Assembly (NCBI GenBank): GCA_923184405.1
Contig: OV299793.1
Location: 1,902,574-1,966,573 of the forward strand
DNA length: 64,000 nt
From: Neisseria meningitidis
GTDB taxonomy: Bacteria; Pseudomonadota; Gammaproteobacteria; Burkholderiales; Neisseriaceae
Direction: 5' to 3'
Under the pieces are notes generated by a model that saw only the letters and a list, made by a program, of their open reading frames with translations, was not told the origin of the DNA and did no database searches. Position numbers and translations under genes: made by a program. Positions 32,948 to 43,599 of this stretch are shown one piece after another. The number at the start of each line of letters is the position of its first letter. Within the stretch, counting starts at the first letter, position 1.

Positions 32948-34619
32948 TCAGAACAAGCCGTGAATCACGCCTTCTGCGTCCACGTCGATTTTCTCGGCGG
33001 CGGGAACTTTGGGCAATCCCGGCATTTTCATCATATTACCGCACAACGCAACGATGAAACCAGCACCGGAAGAAACGGTAATGCCGCGCACGTAATGCGG
33101 AAGCCTTCAGGGCAGCCCAGAGTTTGGCGTTGTCACTCAAAGAATATTGGGTTTCGCCATGCAAATCGGCATTTTGTCCAAGCCCAGTTTTTCCAGCGAG
33201 GCGATTTCGGCAGACGCTTCCGCGCTGAAATCAACATCTTCCGCGCCGTACACTTTTTGGGCAATCGCACGGATTTTGTCTTTAATACTCAGCTCAACAT
33301 CGTAGGAAAAATTGAAGTTGTTCGGTTGGCTTTCGATGGCGTTGACGACTTTGCGCGCCAAGTCTGCACCGCCCACGCCGCCTTGCCCCACACTTCGGTC
33401 AGGAAACTTCAACGCCGTGTTCGGCACAGGCTTTTTCAATCATCGACAACTCGGCATCGGAGTCGGACACGAAGCGGTTGAGCGCAACGACGACGGGCAG
33501 TCCGAATACGTTTTTCAGGTTGGAAATGTGTTTCAGCAGGTTGGGCAAACCTTTTGCCAAGGCTTCGAGGTTTTCTTCACCGGGGTTGGCACGTTCCACG
33601 CCGCCGTTGTATTTCAAAGCGCGGACAGTCGCCACGACGACCGCCGCATCAGGTTTCAAAAAGTTAAGGCGGCATTTGATGTCGCAGAATTTTTCCGCGC
33701 CCAAATCCGCGCCGAAGCCTGCATCGGTTACGGCGTAATCGGCAAGGTGTTTCGCCAGACGGGTTGCGGTTACGGAGTTGCAGCCGTGGGCGATGTTGGC
33801 GAACGGGCCGCCGTGTACGAAGGCGGGCGTGCGCTTCGATGGTTTGCACCAAATTGGGCTTAATCGCATCTTTGAGCAGGACCGCCATCGCGCCGTGTGC
33901 CTTCAAATCTTTGGCGTAAACGGGGCTGCCGTCTTTGGCGTAGGCGACGAGGATGTTGCCCAAACGCTCTTTCAAATCGCTGATGTCTTTGGCAAGGCAG
34001 AATACCGCCATCACTTCGGAGGCAACGGTGATATCAAAACCGTCAGGGCGCATCACACCGTCAACGGGTTTACCCATGCCATCGATGATGTTGCGCAACT
34101 GGCGGTCGTTCATATCGACCACGCGCCGCCACAGCACGCGTTTGGGGTCGATGTCCAACTCGTTGCCCTGATAGATATGGTTGTCGAGCATCGCGGCAAG
34201 CAGATTATTTGCCGCACCGATGGCGTGAAAATCTCCGGTGAAGTGCAGGTTGATGTCTTCCATCGGCAAAACTTGGGCATAGCCGCCGCCTGCCGCGCCG
34301 CCTTTCACGCCGAACACCGGCCCCAGAGAAGGTTCGCGCAGGGCAATCACGGCATCTTTGCCGATGTGGCGCAACGCGTCCGCCAAACCGATGGTTACGG
34401 TGGTTTACCTTCGCCCGCCGGAGTCGGATTAATGGCGGTAACCAAAATCAGCCTGCCCTGTTTTTGCGGCAGTTTGAACGCTTAGGCAGGATTGATTTTC
34501 GCCATGTAATGACCGTAAGGCTCAATGTTGTCGGCATTCAGACCCAGCTTGGCGGCAATTTCGCCAATCGGGCGCATGGTGGAGGATTGGGCGATTTCGG
34601 CATCGGTTTTGAAGCTCAT
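32948..34619 (-). CDS. fhs: Formate-tetrahydrofolate ligase Fhs
   Basis: Fhs joins formate to tetrahydrofolate with ATP, feeding purine and fMet synthesis. The reconstructed protein of about 557 residues starts [20 protein letters not shown]. It has a P-loop [20 protein letters not shown] (split by a lost base), [39 protein letters not shown] and the late [19 protein letters not shown]. It ends VIHGLF. One GAA codon is TAA (34482-34484), and single-base losses lie near 34405, 33835, 33390, 33155 and 33105. The gene is isolated on the minus strand and followed by a DUS hairpin. Function assignment is certain; the damage resembles that of its neighbours. Confidence 0.88.
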
Positions 34620-34791
34620 GATTTTCCTTTAGAAATGAGGAGGGACATGCCGTCTGAAAGCATCAGGCGACAAACAGGTGGATTGAAAATAATATCAGGC
34701 ATATTATAACGTTATCCGCACCAAACCCGCAGTGAAATTTTGACGCTGCAACAAAATACCGTTCATATTGTTCACAATCCAAGGAGAAAAC

Positions 34792-35223
34792 ATGAGCAGC
34801 AACGCATGGCTGTTTTGGGCATTGGCATCGGCAGGCTTCGCCTCATTGACCGCCGTTTTCGCCAAAATGGGTTTACAGGGCATCGATTCCGATTTCGCCA
34901 CCTTTATCCGCACCTTGGTGATCCTCGCCGCTTTGGTATTGTTTTTGACCTACACAAGCGAATGGCAGGGTGTGAACGGCTTTACGGGGCGCAACTGGAC
35001 ATTCCTTATCCTATCCGGCCTTGCTACCGGCGCATCCTGGCTCGCCTACTTCAAAGCCCTGCAACTGGGCAACGCCTCGAAAGTCGCCCCTATCGACAAA
35101 TTCAGCCTGGTCTTGGTCGCGCTGATGGCGGTGGTTTTCTTGGACGAACGCCCGAACACGCAGGAATGGATAGGCTTGGGGCTGGTAACGGCGGGCGTGT
35201 TGGTGCTGGCGTTGAAACGTTAA
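34792..35223 (+). CDS. EamA/DMT-family small membrane protein
   Basis: A 143-residue protein with five hydrophobic segments: SNAWLFWALASAGFASLTAVF, a segment around FATFIRTLVILAALVLFLTY, TFLILSGLATGASWLAYF, LVLVALMAVVFLDE and LGLVTAGVLVLALKR. This is a single EamA repeat, half the size of the ten-helix drug/metabolite transporters, so it may function as a dimer. FRTL-like RTLV and ASWLAYFKALQ fit the family. AAGGAG lies eight bases before the ATG at 34792, which decides this start against the upstream ATG at 34768. The gene is intact. Substrate unknown. Confidence 0.85.
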   Translation: MSSNAWLFWALASAGFASLTAVFAKMGLQGIDSDFATFIRTLVILAALVLFLTYTSEWQGVNGFTGRNWTFLILSGLATGASWLAYFKALQLGNASKVAPIDKFSLVLVALMAVVFLDERPNTQEWIGLGLVTAGVLVLALKR

Positions 35224-35377
35224 ACCGAATCCGCCATACCGCCTGAAACCGGGTTTTGACAATCTGACGGGCGGCGGTCTGAACAAAGTTACCCAATAAA
35301 ATCCGACACCGCGCCGACGGCAAACCGCCGCGCTTCAGATGGCATTTGTTGGACGGAAAGCCCCGAACGCCCTATTT

Positions 35378-36146
35378 TCACGCCTCCACGAAAATATGCT
35401 GGACATCCGGTCGGAACCGTTCGGCAGTAGACTCGGCAAGCCACCGTTTTATTTCACTTCCAAGCCCTGCAAGGGCTTGAGCCTCTTTCAGACGGCATAC
35501 CGTGCCGACATCCAGCCACAAGCCCGTATGCTTCTGACCGCTCACGCGGTTTTGCCGCATTTCGCCCCGCAATACGGGCGCGAGTTTCGCCACACTGCCC
35601 GCTTCGATTCCGTCAAACATTTCAGGACGGTAAATACCCACGCCGCTGAATGTCAATCCGTTGCCGCCATTTACTTCCGGCCGCACGCTGCCGTCGGGCA
35701 GCAGGGAAAAATCGCCGTCGGGGTTGTGCGGCGGATTTTCCACCAGCCACAGATGGGCGGAAATATGTTCCGGCAGGGACGATGCCGCCTGAAACGCGGC
35801 AGTAAAATCGATGTCAGTCAGCACGTCGCCGTTGACCACCAAAAACGGCTGCCCGCCCAACAGCGGCAATGCCTGCGCGATGCCGCCTGCCGTTTCCAAA
35901 CCGCCTGCGGGTTCGGGCGAATAGGCGATGTTCACGCCATAAGCCGAGCCGTCGCCCAAAGCATCTTCTATCTGCCGACCCAGCCAAGCGTGGTTGATGA
36001 CGATTTCGGTAAACCCCGCCTGCTTCAGACGGCATAGGTGCCAACCGATTAGAGGCTTACCCGCCACATCGAGCAGCGGCTCGGGTGGTATCGGTCAAAG
36101 GGCGCATACGCTCGCCGCGTCCTGCCGCCAGTATCATCGCTTTCAT
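35378..36146 (-). CDS. Sugar-1-phosphate nucleotidyltransferase (MurU-like)
   Basis: A nucleotidyltransferase that attaches an NMP to a sugar-1-phosphate. The signature is MKAMILAAGRGERMRPLTD at the start. After one lost base near 36080, which breaks TTPKPLL, PLIGWHLCRLKQAGFTEIVINHAWLG, VVNGDVLTDIDF (metal-binding Asp) and FSGVGIYRPEMFDGI follow. The family includes mannose-1-phosphate guanylyltransferases and MurU, which recycles N-acetylmuramate 1-phosphate to UDP-MurNAc. The size of about 230 residues, without a left-handed helix domain, fits MurU better. The substrate remains an inference. Its partner kinase AmgK is not in this window. Confidence 0.75.
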
Positions 36147-36166
36147 ATATCTGTCCGAATATCAGT

Positions 36167-36665
36167 CTAAAATCTAAACTGCCGTCTGAAATACAGCAGC
36201 GCGGGGCGTTTGCACCCGCAGTTTTTGATTTCGTCGAGCCTGACGTAAAACACAAAATGCGTGCCGATTTCATGTTTGCCGACAATATGCCCGTGCAGGT
36301 GCGCCAACGCGCCTCTATTTCAAGTTGTCCCGTTTTGCCGCGATGCGGATGTGGTAGGCAAACCGCTCTTCGGGCGACAGCCCGGTCAGCCCGGCAAAAT
36401 GTTCGGCAACATCCTGATGTTCGTCTGCCAACGTATTGATGCACAGGCTGCCGTTTTCCGACAGTATCGGGATGATACGGGCTTTACGGTTGATGCACAG
36501 CATCACGGTCGGCGGCTCGTCCGTAATCGGTGTAACCGCCGTCATTGTAATGCCGTAACGCCCTGCCGCACCGTCTGTCGTGATGACATGAACGCCTGCC
36601 GCACAGGATGCCATCGCATCACGGAACGAAGTTTGAAAGTTTTCTGCAAGTCCGCCATTTTTCCC
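36167..36665 (-). CDS. HpaC-type flavin reductase, frame-disrupted
   Basis: A small NAD(P)H:flavin oxidoreductase of the FMN-binding split-barrel family. Visible are NFQTSFRDAMASCAAGVHVITTDG, YGITMTAVTPITDEPPTVMLCINRKARI and ENGSLCINTLADEHQDVAEHFAGL. After a change of frame near 36320, LEIE..LHGHIVGKHEIGTHF-like, FYVRLDEIKNCGCKRPALLYFRRQF follows to a TAG at 36167-36169. It would supply reduced flavin to a partner monooxygenase or act as a general flavin reductase. The start is unclear: an ATG at 36658 is one frame off, so a missing base is likely. An open frame continues upstream to 36734. Confidence 0.7.
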
Positions 36666-36771
36666 CTTTAAACTGTCCCCTATATAAGAATGCTGCACAC
36701 AAGGCAACCCCCATGTGCAGCAGTTCTGATTCAAAAGCCGTCGGTCGGACGTTTCCGCGCGTTACGGCGTA

Positions 36772-37212
36772 TTACGAGTTCAACGCATCCTCGATTTTGG
36801 CAAGTTCTGCCAACAGGTCTTTAAGCAGCAGCATTTTCTCGCGGCCCAGCACTTCCTCGATAGCGTCGTAACGCTCGTCCACTTCTTCGCCGATTTCCTC
36901 ATACAGCTTCTCGCCCTCGGCAGTCAGCTTCAGAAAAACACGTCGTTGGTCGTTAGAAGGTTTCAGGCGGACAACCAAACCCGCTTTTTCAAGGCGGGTC
37001 AGGATATCGGTCAGGCTGGGGCGCAGAATACACGCCTGATTCGCCAAATCTTGAAAGTCCAGCGTGCCGTTTTCCGCCAAAAGACGGATAATCCGCCATT
37101 GCTGATCGGTAATATTCGCCTGATTCAGAATAGGCCTGAATTGGGTCATCAGGGCTTCCCTTGCCTGTATCAGACTGATATTGATAGACGCATGTTTTGA
37201 TTAGGTAGGCAT
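36772..37212 (-). CDS. nadR: MarR-family regulator NadR/FarR, stop at codon 4
   Basis: A MarR winged-helix regulator. In meningococci this protein represses nadA and other genes; in gonococci the same protein, FarR, represses the farAB fatty-acid efflux genes. The sequence reads MPT-stop-SKHASINISLIQAREALMTQFRPILNQ. A TAA (37201-37203) stands where CAA is expected, and the frame is otherwise continuous to 36772. The DNA-binding wing shows LDFQDLANQACILRPSLTDILTRLEKAGLVVR and NDQRRVFLKLT. The C-terminal dimer helices end KDLLAELAKIEDALNS. Translation could restart at the Met at 37149, losing about 21 N-terminal residues. The 37,213-37,500 region upstream is AT-rich and likely carries the promoter. 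Confidence 0.85.
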
Positions 37213-37550
37213 TGTTCAAGTCTCCAAGTTATCGAAAATCAAACTTTCAAACCGTCAGGAAAGCCTGTGGGCATAAATTTTGATGCAACCGTTATATAAC
37301 AAAACGAACATATAGCAACAATACGCTATAAACCGCATCGGACGACTGGGTATAAAAGACTTTAATTCCGATAATCCTATCTAAAAATATTTTAATAGTT
37401 ATATCTTAGTCTATTTTCCCTACAATCTCAACAAAGTATTACATTTACTGTCGAAAGAACTTTCTTCCAGAAAAAAAAAAAGCCGCCGCATCAGACGAGC
37501 AAGGTATATGCCGATTGATTCTCTACATAGCGTAAAGTTTAACAAAAACA
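37213..37550. other. AT-rich intergenic region upstream of nadR
   Basis: About 340 bp without a supportable gene between nadR and the thioredoxin gene, both on the minus strand. It is clearly more AT-rich than its neighbours, with TTATATAAC, TATAGCAAC and an A11 run near 37471-37481. It probably contains the nadR promoter and operator, but I could not fix a palindrome. Confidence 0.45.
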
Positions 37551-37554
37551 AAAG

Positions 37555-38059
37555 TTAACCGAAAACATCCGCCTGAAAAATTCATGCGCGCAAGCCCTAA
37601 TAACTGCAGATTCCCGTCGTATAATGGACCATTTTCCCATTTTGACCAAAACGACGGCAGACGTTGTGACAATCCGCCAAGACCTTGCCAAACCCCCGTC
37701 CTCATCGTTGGCAGTCAAAGCCCAAGCCGCGTTTTGCCATATACGCCGCCACTTCCGCCGAACTGCGGAACGTACCGCCACGCCGACGACAAGCACGCCG
37801 TCCGCCGCCAAATCATCGATTATCGGCGACTGATAACGGCACACGCCGCACCAGCTGCCCCAAAAATACACCAAAACCGCCTTATCTCGGCTAAACTGTC
37901 CCAAAGTCAGCCGCTGCCCCGACAGCAGGGTCAAAGGCCGCCCTGCCGCACTAGCAGGTTCGTCGGGCTTGCGTATCCAATCCAAAAACAGCGACACCAA
38001 TAAAACACCAATGCCGTCTGAACGGCAAATTTGATGCCCGAAAGCAGTTTCTTTTTCAT
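37555..38059 (-). CDS. TlpA/DsbE-like membrane-anchored thioredoxin, frame-disrupted at the end
   Basis: A periplasmic disulfide reductase: MKKKLLSGIKFAV and a hydrophobic helix (GIGVLLVSLFLDWI) anchor it. A thioredoxin fold follows with LTLGQFSRDKAVLVYFWGSWCGVCRYQSPIIDDLAADGVLVVGVA. The active-site CxxC reads WCGVC. After 37,790 several one-base changes shift the frame, with NDEDGGLARSWRI and VVLVK remaining, and the C-terminus reads QADVFG before a TAA (37555-37557). Such proteins keep cytochrome c or other exported proteins reduced. The upstream open frame to 38111 is probably not translated, since the ATG at 38059 begins a clean signal anchor. Confidence 0.75.
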
Positions 38060-38137
38060 ACGCTCTCTCAAACGGTACGCCCACGCAACAGGCAGGCAAA
38101 CAAAAAGCCAAGTCTCAAAACTTGACTTCCGGTTATC

Positions 38138-38213
38138 TGGTGGGTCGTGAGCGATTCGAACGCTCGACCAACGGATTAAAAGTCCGCTGCTCTACCGGCT
38201 GAGCTAACGACCC
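38138..38213 (-). tRNA. tRNA-Lys (anticodon TTT)
   Basis: On the minus strand the 76-nt sequence begins GGGTCGTTAGCTCAGCCGGT. The anticodon loop is ACTTTTAAT, giving TTT, and the T-arm is GTTCGAATC. The acceptor stem GGGTCGT pairs with ACGACCC, and CCA is encoded at the 3' end (38138-38140). All arms pair without mismatch, so this stretch of the window is undamaged. Confidence 0.97.
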
Positions 38214-38422
38214 GATAAGCCGTGCATTATACAGCACCATCCTGCCTCGTCAAGCAAATTTTACAGGCTTAATTGCAGACCACTGTTTGCACGGGATATT
38301 TTGACAACGGATTTTCACAATCCGCCGCATACCGTGTAAAAGTTCGCACATGGAAAAGCAAACCGCCCGAAATCAATGTACACTTTCCGCCCGTTTCCCA
38401 ACCTGCCACAGAAACACACATT

Positions 38423-39498
38423 ATGAACATACAAAACATCCGCACCCTCCTCGACACCGTCGCCGTTCCGAATACGGCACGCACGCTCGGCGGCGAAAAG
38501 GCCGTCCGTTCGGTCGAACAGCGTTCAGACGGCATCCATATCGCCCTGCATTTCGGCTTCCCCGTCGCGCACATTGCCTCAGAAACAGCCGACCGCATAC
38601 AGGAAATCCTGATGCCGCTGACAGGCGACACACACATCCATCTGTCCATGGACACCGAAATCGGACACACAAAGTCCAGCCCGGCGTTACCACTATCAAA
38701 GGTGTGAAAAACATCATCGCCGTCGCATCGGGAAAAGGCGGCGTGGGCAAATCAACCACCACCGCCAACCTTGCCGCCGCAATGGCGCGCATGGGCGCGC
38801 GCGTCGGCGTACTCGATGCCGACCTTTACGGCCCGAGCCAACCGACGATGTTGGGTGTGGACGACCGCAAACCCGACCCGAAAAACCAAAAACTGATTCC
38901 TGTCGAATCTTCAGACGGCATACAGGTCATGTCTATCGGCTTTCGTCGATACCGACCAAGCCGTCGTCAGGCGCGGGCCGATGGTCAGCCAAACCTTGCA
39001 GCAACTGATGTTTCAAAGCGAGTGGGACGAAGTGGATTATCTTTTCATCGACCTGCCCCCGGCACGGGCGACATCCAGCTCACGCTGTCCCAACGCATCC
39101 CCGTAACCGGATCGGTCATCGTAACCACGCCGCAGGACATCGCCCTGATAGACGCGCGCAAAGCCGTGGATATGTTCCGCAAAGTCAACATTCCCATTTT
39201 GGGCGTATTGGAAAATATGTCCGTCCACATCTGCTCCAACTGCGGGCATAGCGAAGCACTGTTCGGCACGGACGGCGGCAAAGATTTAGCCGCACGCCTC
39301 AACGTCAACCTGCTGGGACAGCTTCCATTAAGCCTGCCCGTGCGCGAAGCCATGGACGGCGGCACATAGGCGCAACTGTTCGACGAACACCCCGCCATCG
39401 CCCGAATCTACACCGATGCCGCATTCCAAATCGCCCTGGGCATTGCCGACAAAGGCAAAGACTTCAGCAGCCGATTCCCTAAAATCGTCGTCGAATAA
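38423..39498 (+). CDS. Iron-sulfur cluster carrier Mrp/ApbC
   Basis: Mrp/ApbC is a P-loop NTPase that carries Fe-S clusters to target proteins. The N-terminal MIP18-like part is MNIQNIRTLLDTVAVPNTARTLGGEKAVRSVE. The deviant Walker A is AVASGKGGVGKSTTTANLAAAM, followed by DADLYGPSQPTMLG, LFIDLPPGTGDIQLTLSQ and the cluster-binding CSNC in MSVHICSNCGHSEALFG. Frame changes near 38665 and 38945, and near 39055 (one C lost in CCCCC), are required. A TAG at 39367-39369 interrupts the last 45 residues, which then run ..AQLFDEHPAIARIYTDAAFQIALGI..FPKIVVE. The tRNA-Lys gene lies upstream on the opposite strand. Confidence 0.87.
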
Positions 39499-39589
39499 AG
39501 CCGCGTCCGAAACCGCAACAGCAATGCCGTCCCAAGCCCCGCGCCTGCAAGCGAGCAAACTTGCCGGATAAAACGGTTTTTTTGAGATT

Positions 39590-40215
39590 TTACGTTCCGG
39601 ATTCCTACTTTCGTGGGAATGACGGAATGTAGGTTCGTTGGAATGACGGGATTTGAGATTGCGGCATTTATCGGAAAAAACAGAAACCGCTCCGCCGTCA
39701 TTCCCGCGCAGGCGGGAATCCGGCTTGTTCGGTTTCGGTTTTTTTGAGGTTTCGGGCAACTTCTAAACCGTCATTCCCGCGCAGGCGGGAATCTAGACCT
39801 AGAACAACAGCAATATTCAAAGATTATAAAGACCCGTCATTCCCGCGTAGGCGGGAATCTAGACCATTGGACAGCGGCAATATTCAAAGATTATCTGAAA
39901 GTCCGAGATTCGGGATTCCCACTTTCGTGGGAATGACGGAATCTAGGATTCCGGGAATGACGGTTTAGGTACTTTTATAGCAAGCCGTAGGGTGGGATCT
40001 GCCGGAGGGCATCATATTCTTGGAAAAGCGCATGAAAAAGAGTATGATAATGGAAACACAAAAGATTCCGGCAATGCCCGTGCGACGTTCCCGTCCGTCA
40101 TTCCCGCGCAGGCCGGAATCCAGACCTGTCGGAACGGAAACTTATCGGATAAACGGTTTCTCTAGATTCCGCATCCTAGATTCCCGCCTGCGCGGGAATG
40201 ACAGTTCGGGTATTT
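39590..40215. repeat. dRS3/NIME array between mrp and pilC
   Basis: CATTCCCGCGCAGGCGGGAAT units at about 39699, 39773 and 39838, an imperfect one at 40098, and inverted CCTGCGCGGGAATGACAG at 40187. Between them lie TAGATTCC-, GGATTCCCACTTTCGTGGGAATGACGG-type segments. No gene is present; short frames in it are translated repeats. Confidence 0.87.
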
Positions 40216-40448
40216 TTATAAGGCAGATTCGCAAGGTGCGCCATAGAGTGGGCTAAAGCCCGCCCTACAGCCCGCCCTGAGAAACCCACGAAACACCCTG
40301 CGAAACATATGTTCCAACACGCAGGGCGGCACATAAGGCGCCGCCCTGATCCGGAAGCGGCTTGCACCCCTCCCGGACAAAGCCTGATCCTGCCGCCCCG
40401 AAGGACGGATGCCCGAAGGGCAGGGGGTTTGACCGAAAAGGAAATACG
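40216..40448 (+). promoter_or_regulatory. pilC leader region
   Basis: A GC-rich segment with GCGGGCTATAGGG-like remnants and GGGCGGCACATAAGGC...GCCGCCCTGATCCGG inverted sequence. AAAGGAAATACG directly before the pilC ATG supplies the ribosome binding site. No promoter boxes could be fixed. Confidence 0.4.
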
Positions 40449-43400
40449 ATGAATAAAACTTTAAAAGGCGGGTTTTCCGCCATACCGCGCTTTATGCCGC
40501 CATCTTGATGTTTTCCCATACCGCACACCGGGGGGCGATGGCGCAAACCTATAAATACGCTATTATCACGAACGAACAAAATCAGCCAAAGGTAAAGAAG
40601 AAGGATCCATATTCAACTTAAGGAAAAAGACAGGGAACGCAAATTTATCTATAATAAGTACAGATCAGGTGGAGGCTCTGTCTCATTCAACAATAGCGAT
40701 GAGCTTGTTTCTCAACCAAGCGGTACTGCCGTTTTTGGCAAAGCCACCTAACTGCCGCCCTAAGGCAAGGTTTCCCGTTTTGATGCAAAAGTCTGAAAGA
40801 GAGCAAAAATGCCCTTAATTGGATTCATACAATACACCCAGGGTTGGCAGGCTACACCTACGCCTACGTCATATGCAGAGAAAGCACAGGCTGTCCCCAA
40901 CTTGTCTAGGCAACCAAATTTACCTCCGACAACACAGATTTGGCAAAAACAGGAAGCAGGCTCCATAGGCACCAGACCCAAGCCGTGACAATGCGCCCAC
41001 TGACAAATTGAAGGATCATCCATGGTTGGGCGTATCTTTCAATTTGGGCAGCGAGGGTACCATCAAAAATGGCAACGTATTCAACAAATTGATATCTTCC
41101 TTTAGTGAAAACAATAAGAATCAAACCATCGTCTCTACGACACGAGAGCCACCCTATATCCCTTAAACACAAGCAGAGCAAACATAACGCCCACGCCTAT
41201 TATCTGAACGCCAAACTGCACCTGCTGGACAAAACAAGAATTAAAGATATCTCCGACAAAACAGTGCATTTGGGCGACTTGAAAACGAGCATCGAGGCAC
41301 GGAAAGTGGAAGGCTGACATAAGTTTTCGGGCTACATGGGAGATTAAAGATAACAGACAGATTACAGTCAAACTCAAACTGCCGGAAGTCAAGCCAGGCG
41401 CTGCATCGATGACCCAATCCCAAATAAAAAAGCGTAAGCACTTTCCCACGCAATGACTGCCCCCGCGCAGTGGTTCCGGGCTGAGCAAAATCGTAAGCCG
41501 AACGAAGCATACCGCTGGTTTCTACCCCGACAGTTCGAGCAGCCGCATCATTCTTTCAGAATAGAAGAAGAACATTTACATGAACCAGCGCTGTTATCAA
41601 CCCTTAGACCGGCGCAGATTAAAGCTAAAGCGAGTTTTCACAAGTCGGCAGAGCAATCATCCGATTGGATGACGGCGTGCAAGCAGATCAAACTGGGTAA
41701 AAACAACAATAATGAGTCAAACGATGCAATGGAAACAGCAACAACGCAACTTTCGGCATTGTTCAGAATATGGCTTCAAGCCTAATGACAGAAAGTGGAG
41801 CGAAATGCTGCTGCCTTGGACGGTTCGTGCTTTCAATGATGACGGTCGAATTAACACAGTCAACAAAGAAGAAAACAACGGCAAGCCAAAATACAGCCAA
41901 AGATACCGCATCCGCGAAAACGGCAACAACGAGCGTGATTTAGGCGACATCGTCAACAGCCCCATCGTGGCGGTCGGCGGGTATTTGGCACTTCTGCCAA
42001 CGACGGGATGGTGCATATCTTCAAACAAAGCGGCAGGGACAAGCGCGGCTACAATCTGAAGCTCAGTTATATACCGAATGCGATGCCGCGCAAGAATATT
42101 GAAAACAAACGACTCCACCCTTGCCAAAGAGGCGCGCGCGCCTTTGCCGAAAAAAGGCTAATGTGGGCGACCGCTACAGCGTGGACAGCAGCTTTGTTTT
42201 GCGCCAAATTAACAACAGAAAATAGGCAAGACCGCGTGTTTATGTTCGGCGCGATGGGCTTTGGCAGCAGAGGCGCGTATGCCGCGGATTTGACCAAAGC
42301 CGACAACAATGACCCGACAAAAGCCTCTTTGTTTGATGTAAAAAATGGCAATAATGGCAATGCCAATAGCAATAATCGCGTGGAATTAGGCTACACCGTC
42401 GGCACGCCGCAAATCAGCAAAACCCACGACGGCAAATACGCCCTTTCCTCGCCTCGCGTTATGCGACTAAAGACATTAACAACGGCGAAGATAAAACCGC
42501 GCTGTATGTGTATGATTTGGAAAGCAGCGGTACGCTGATTAAAATCGATGTACCCGGCGGCAAGGGCGGGCATTCGTACCCACGCTGGTGGATAAAGATT
42601 TAGACGGCACGGTCGATATCGCCTATCTCAAAAACTGAATCGCGGCGGCAAGATGTACCGCTTTGATTTGAGGAACTGACCTTACTCTGCACGCACTATT
42701 TTCAAAGGCAACAAGCCGATTACTTCCGCGCCCGCCATTTCCCAACTGAAAGACAAACGCGTGGTCATCTTCGGCACGGGCAGTGATTTGAGTGAGAAGA
42801 TGTTGACAAATATGAAATCTAACCTTTACGGTATTTTGACGACGAAACACACACAGGTACTGTAAACTTCAGCGGTACGGGAGGCGGGCTGCTCGAGCAA
42901 GTGCTAAGACAGGAAGGTAAAACCTTATTCTGACCGATTAAAATCGATCCGACGGCTCGGGCGACAAGGGCTGGGTAGTGAAAATCAACGACGGACAGCG
43001 CGTTACCGTCAAACCGACCGTGGTATTGCGTACCGCCTTTGTAACCATCCATAAATATACCGGTAATAATAAATGCGGCGCGGAAACCGCCATTTTAGGC
43101 ATCAATACCGCCGACGGCGACAAGCTGACCAAGAAAAGCGCGCGCCCGATTGTGCCGGAAGCCAATCAAGCTGTCGCGCAATATTCCGGTCATAAGAAAA
43201 CCGCCAGCGGCAAATCCATCCCTATAGGTTGTATGTGAAAAGACAATGGAATCACCTGCCCGAACGGATATGTTTACGACAAACCGGTTAATATGCGTTA
43301 TCTGGATGAAAAGAAAACAGACGGATTTTCAACAACGGCAGACGGCGATGCGGGCGGCAGCGGTATAGACCCCGCAAACAAGCGTTCCGGCAAAAACAAC

Positions 43401-43517
43401 CGCTGCTTCTCCCAAAAAGGGGTGCGCACCCTGCTGATGAACGATTTGGACAGCTTGGACATTACAGGCCTGACGTGCGGTATGAAACGAATCAGCTGGC
43501 GTGAAGTCTTCTTCTGA
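40449..43517 (+). pseudogene. pilC: PilC, type IV pilus tip adhesin/biogenesis factor, full-length but heavily degraded
   Basis: PilC is a roughly 1,040-residue outer-membrane/pilus-tip protein needed for pilus extension and host-cell adhesion. Start MNKTLK, stop after GMKRISWREVFF, and total span of 1,023 codons match the family. The signal peptide reaches MAQTYKYAII after a G6 tract (40530-40535), normally 9-13 Gs, through which pilC phase-varies. Legible segments include FNLGSEGT (41040), LHLLDKTRI, YGFKPN..WSEMLLPWTVRAFNDDGRINTVNKE (41800-41860) and RDLGDIVNSPIVAVGG (41935). Others are RVFMFGAMGFGSRGAYA (42235), LGYTVGTPQISKTHDGKYA, GQRVTVKPTVVLRTAFVTIHKYTG (43000-43060) and DPANKRSGKNNRCFS. 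Dozens of indels and substitutions interrupt it, worst before 41,700. Confidence 0.8.
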
Positions 43518-43527
43518 TTTGTACGCG

Positions 43528-43566
43528 AAAATGCCGTCCGAAAGGTTTTCGGACGGCATTTTTTGC
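43528..43566. terminator. Hairpin terminator after pilC, variant DUS pair
   Basis: GCCGTCCGAA (43533-43542) and TTCGGACGGC (43548-43557) form a perfect 10-bp stem with AAAAT before and ATTTTTT after. The DUS core carries a matched C/G change in both arms, so pairing is kept. Confidence 0.88.
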
Positions 43567-43599
43567 GTTTTTCGGGAGGGGCAGGTCCGTAAAAGGCGG

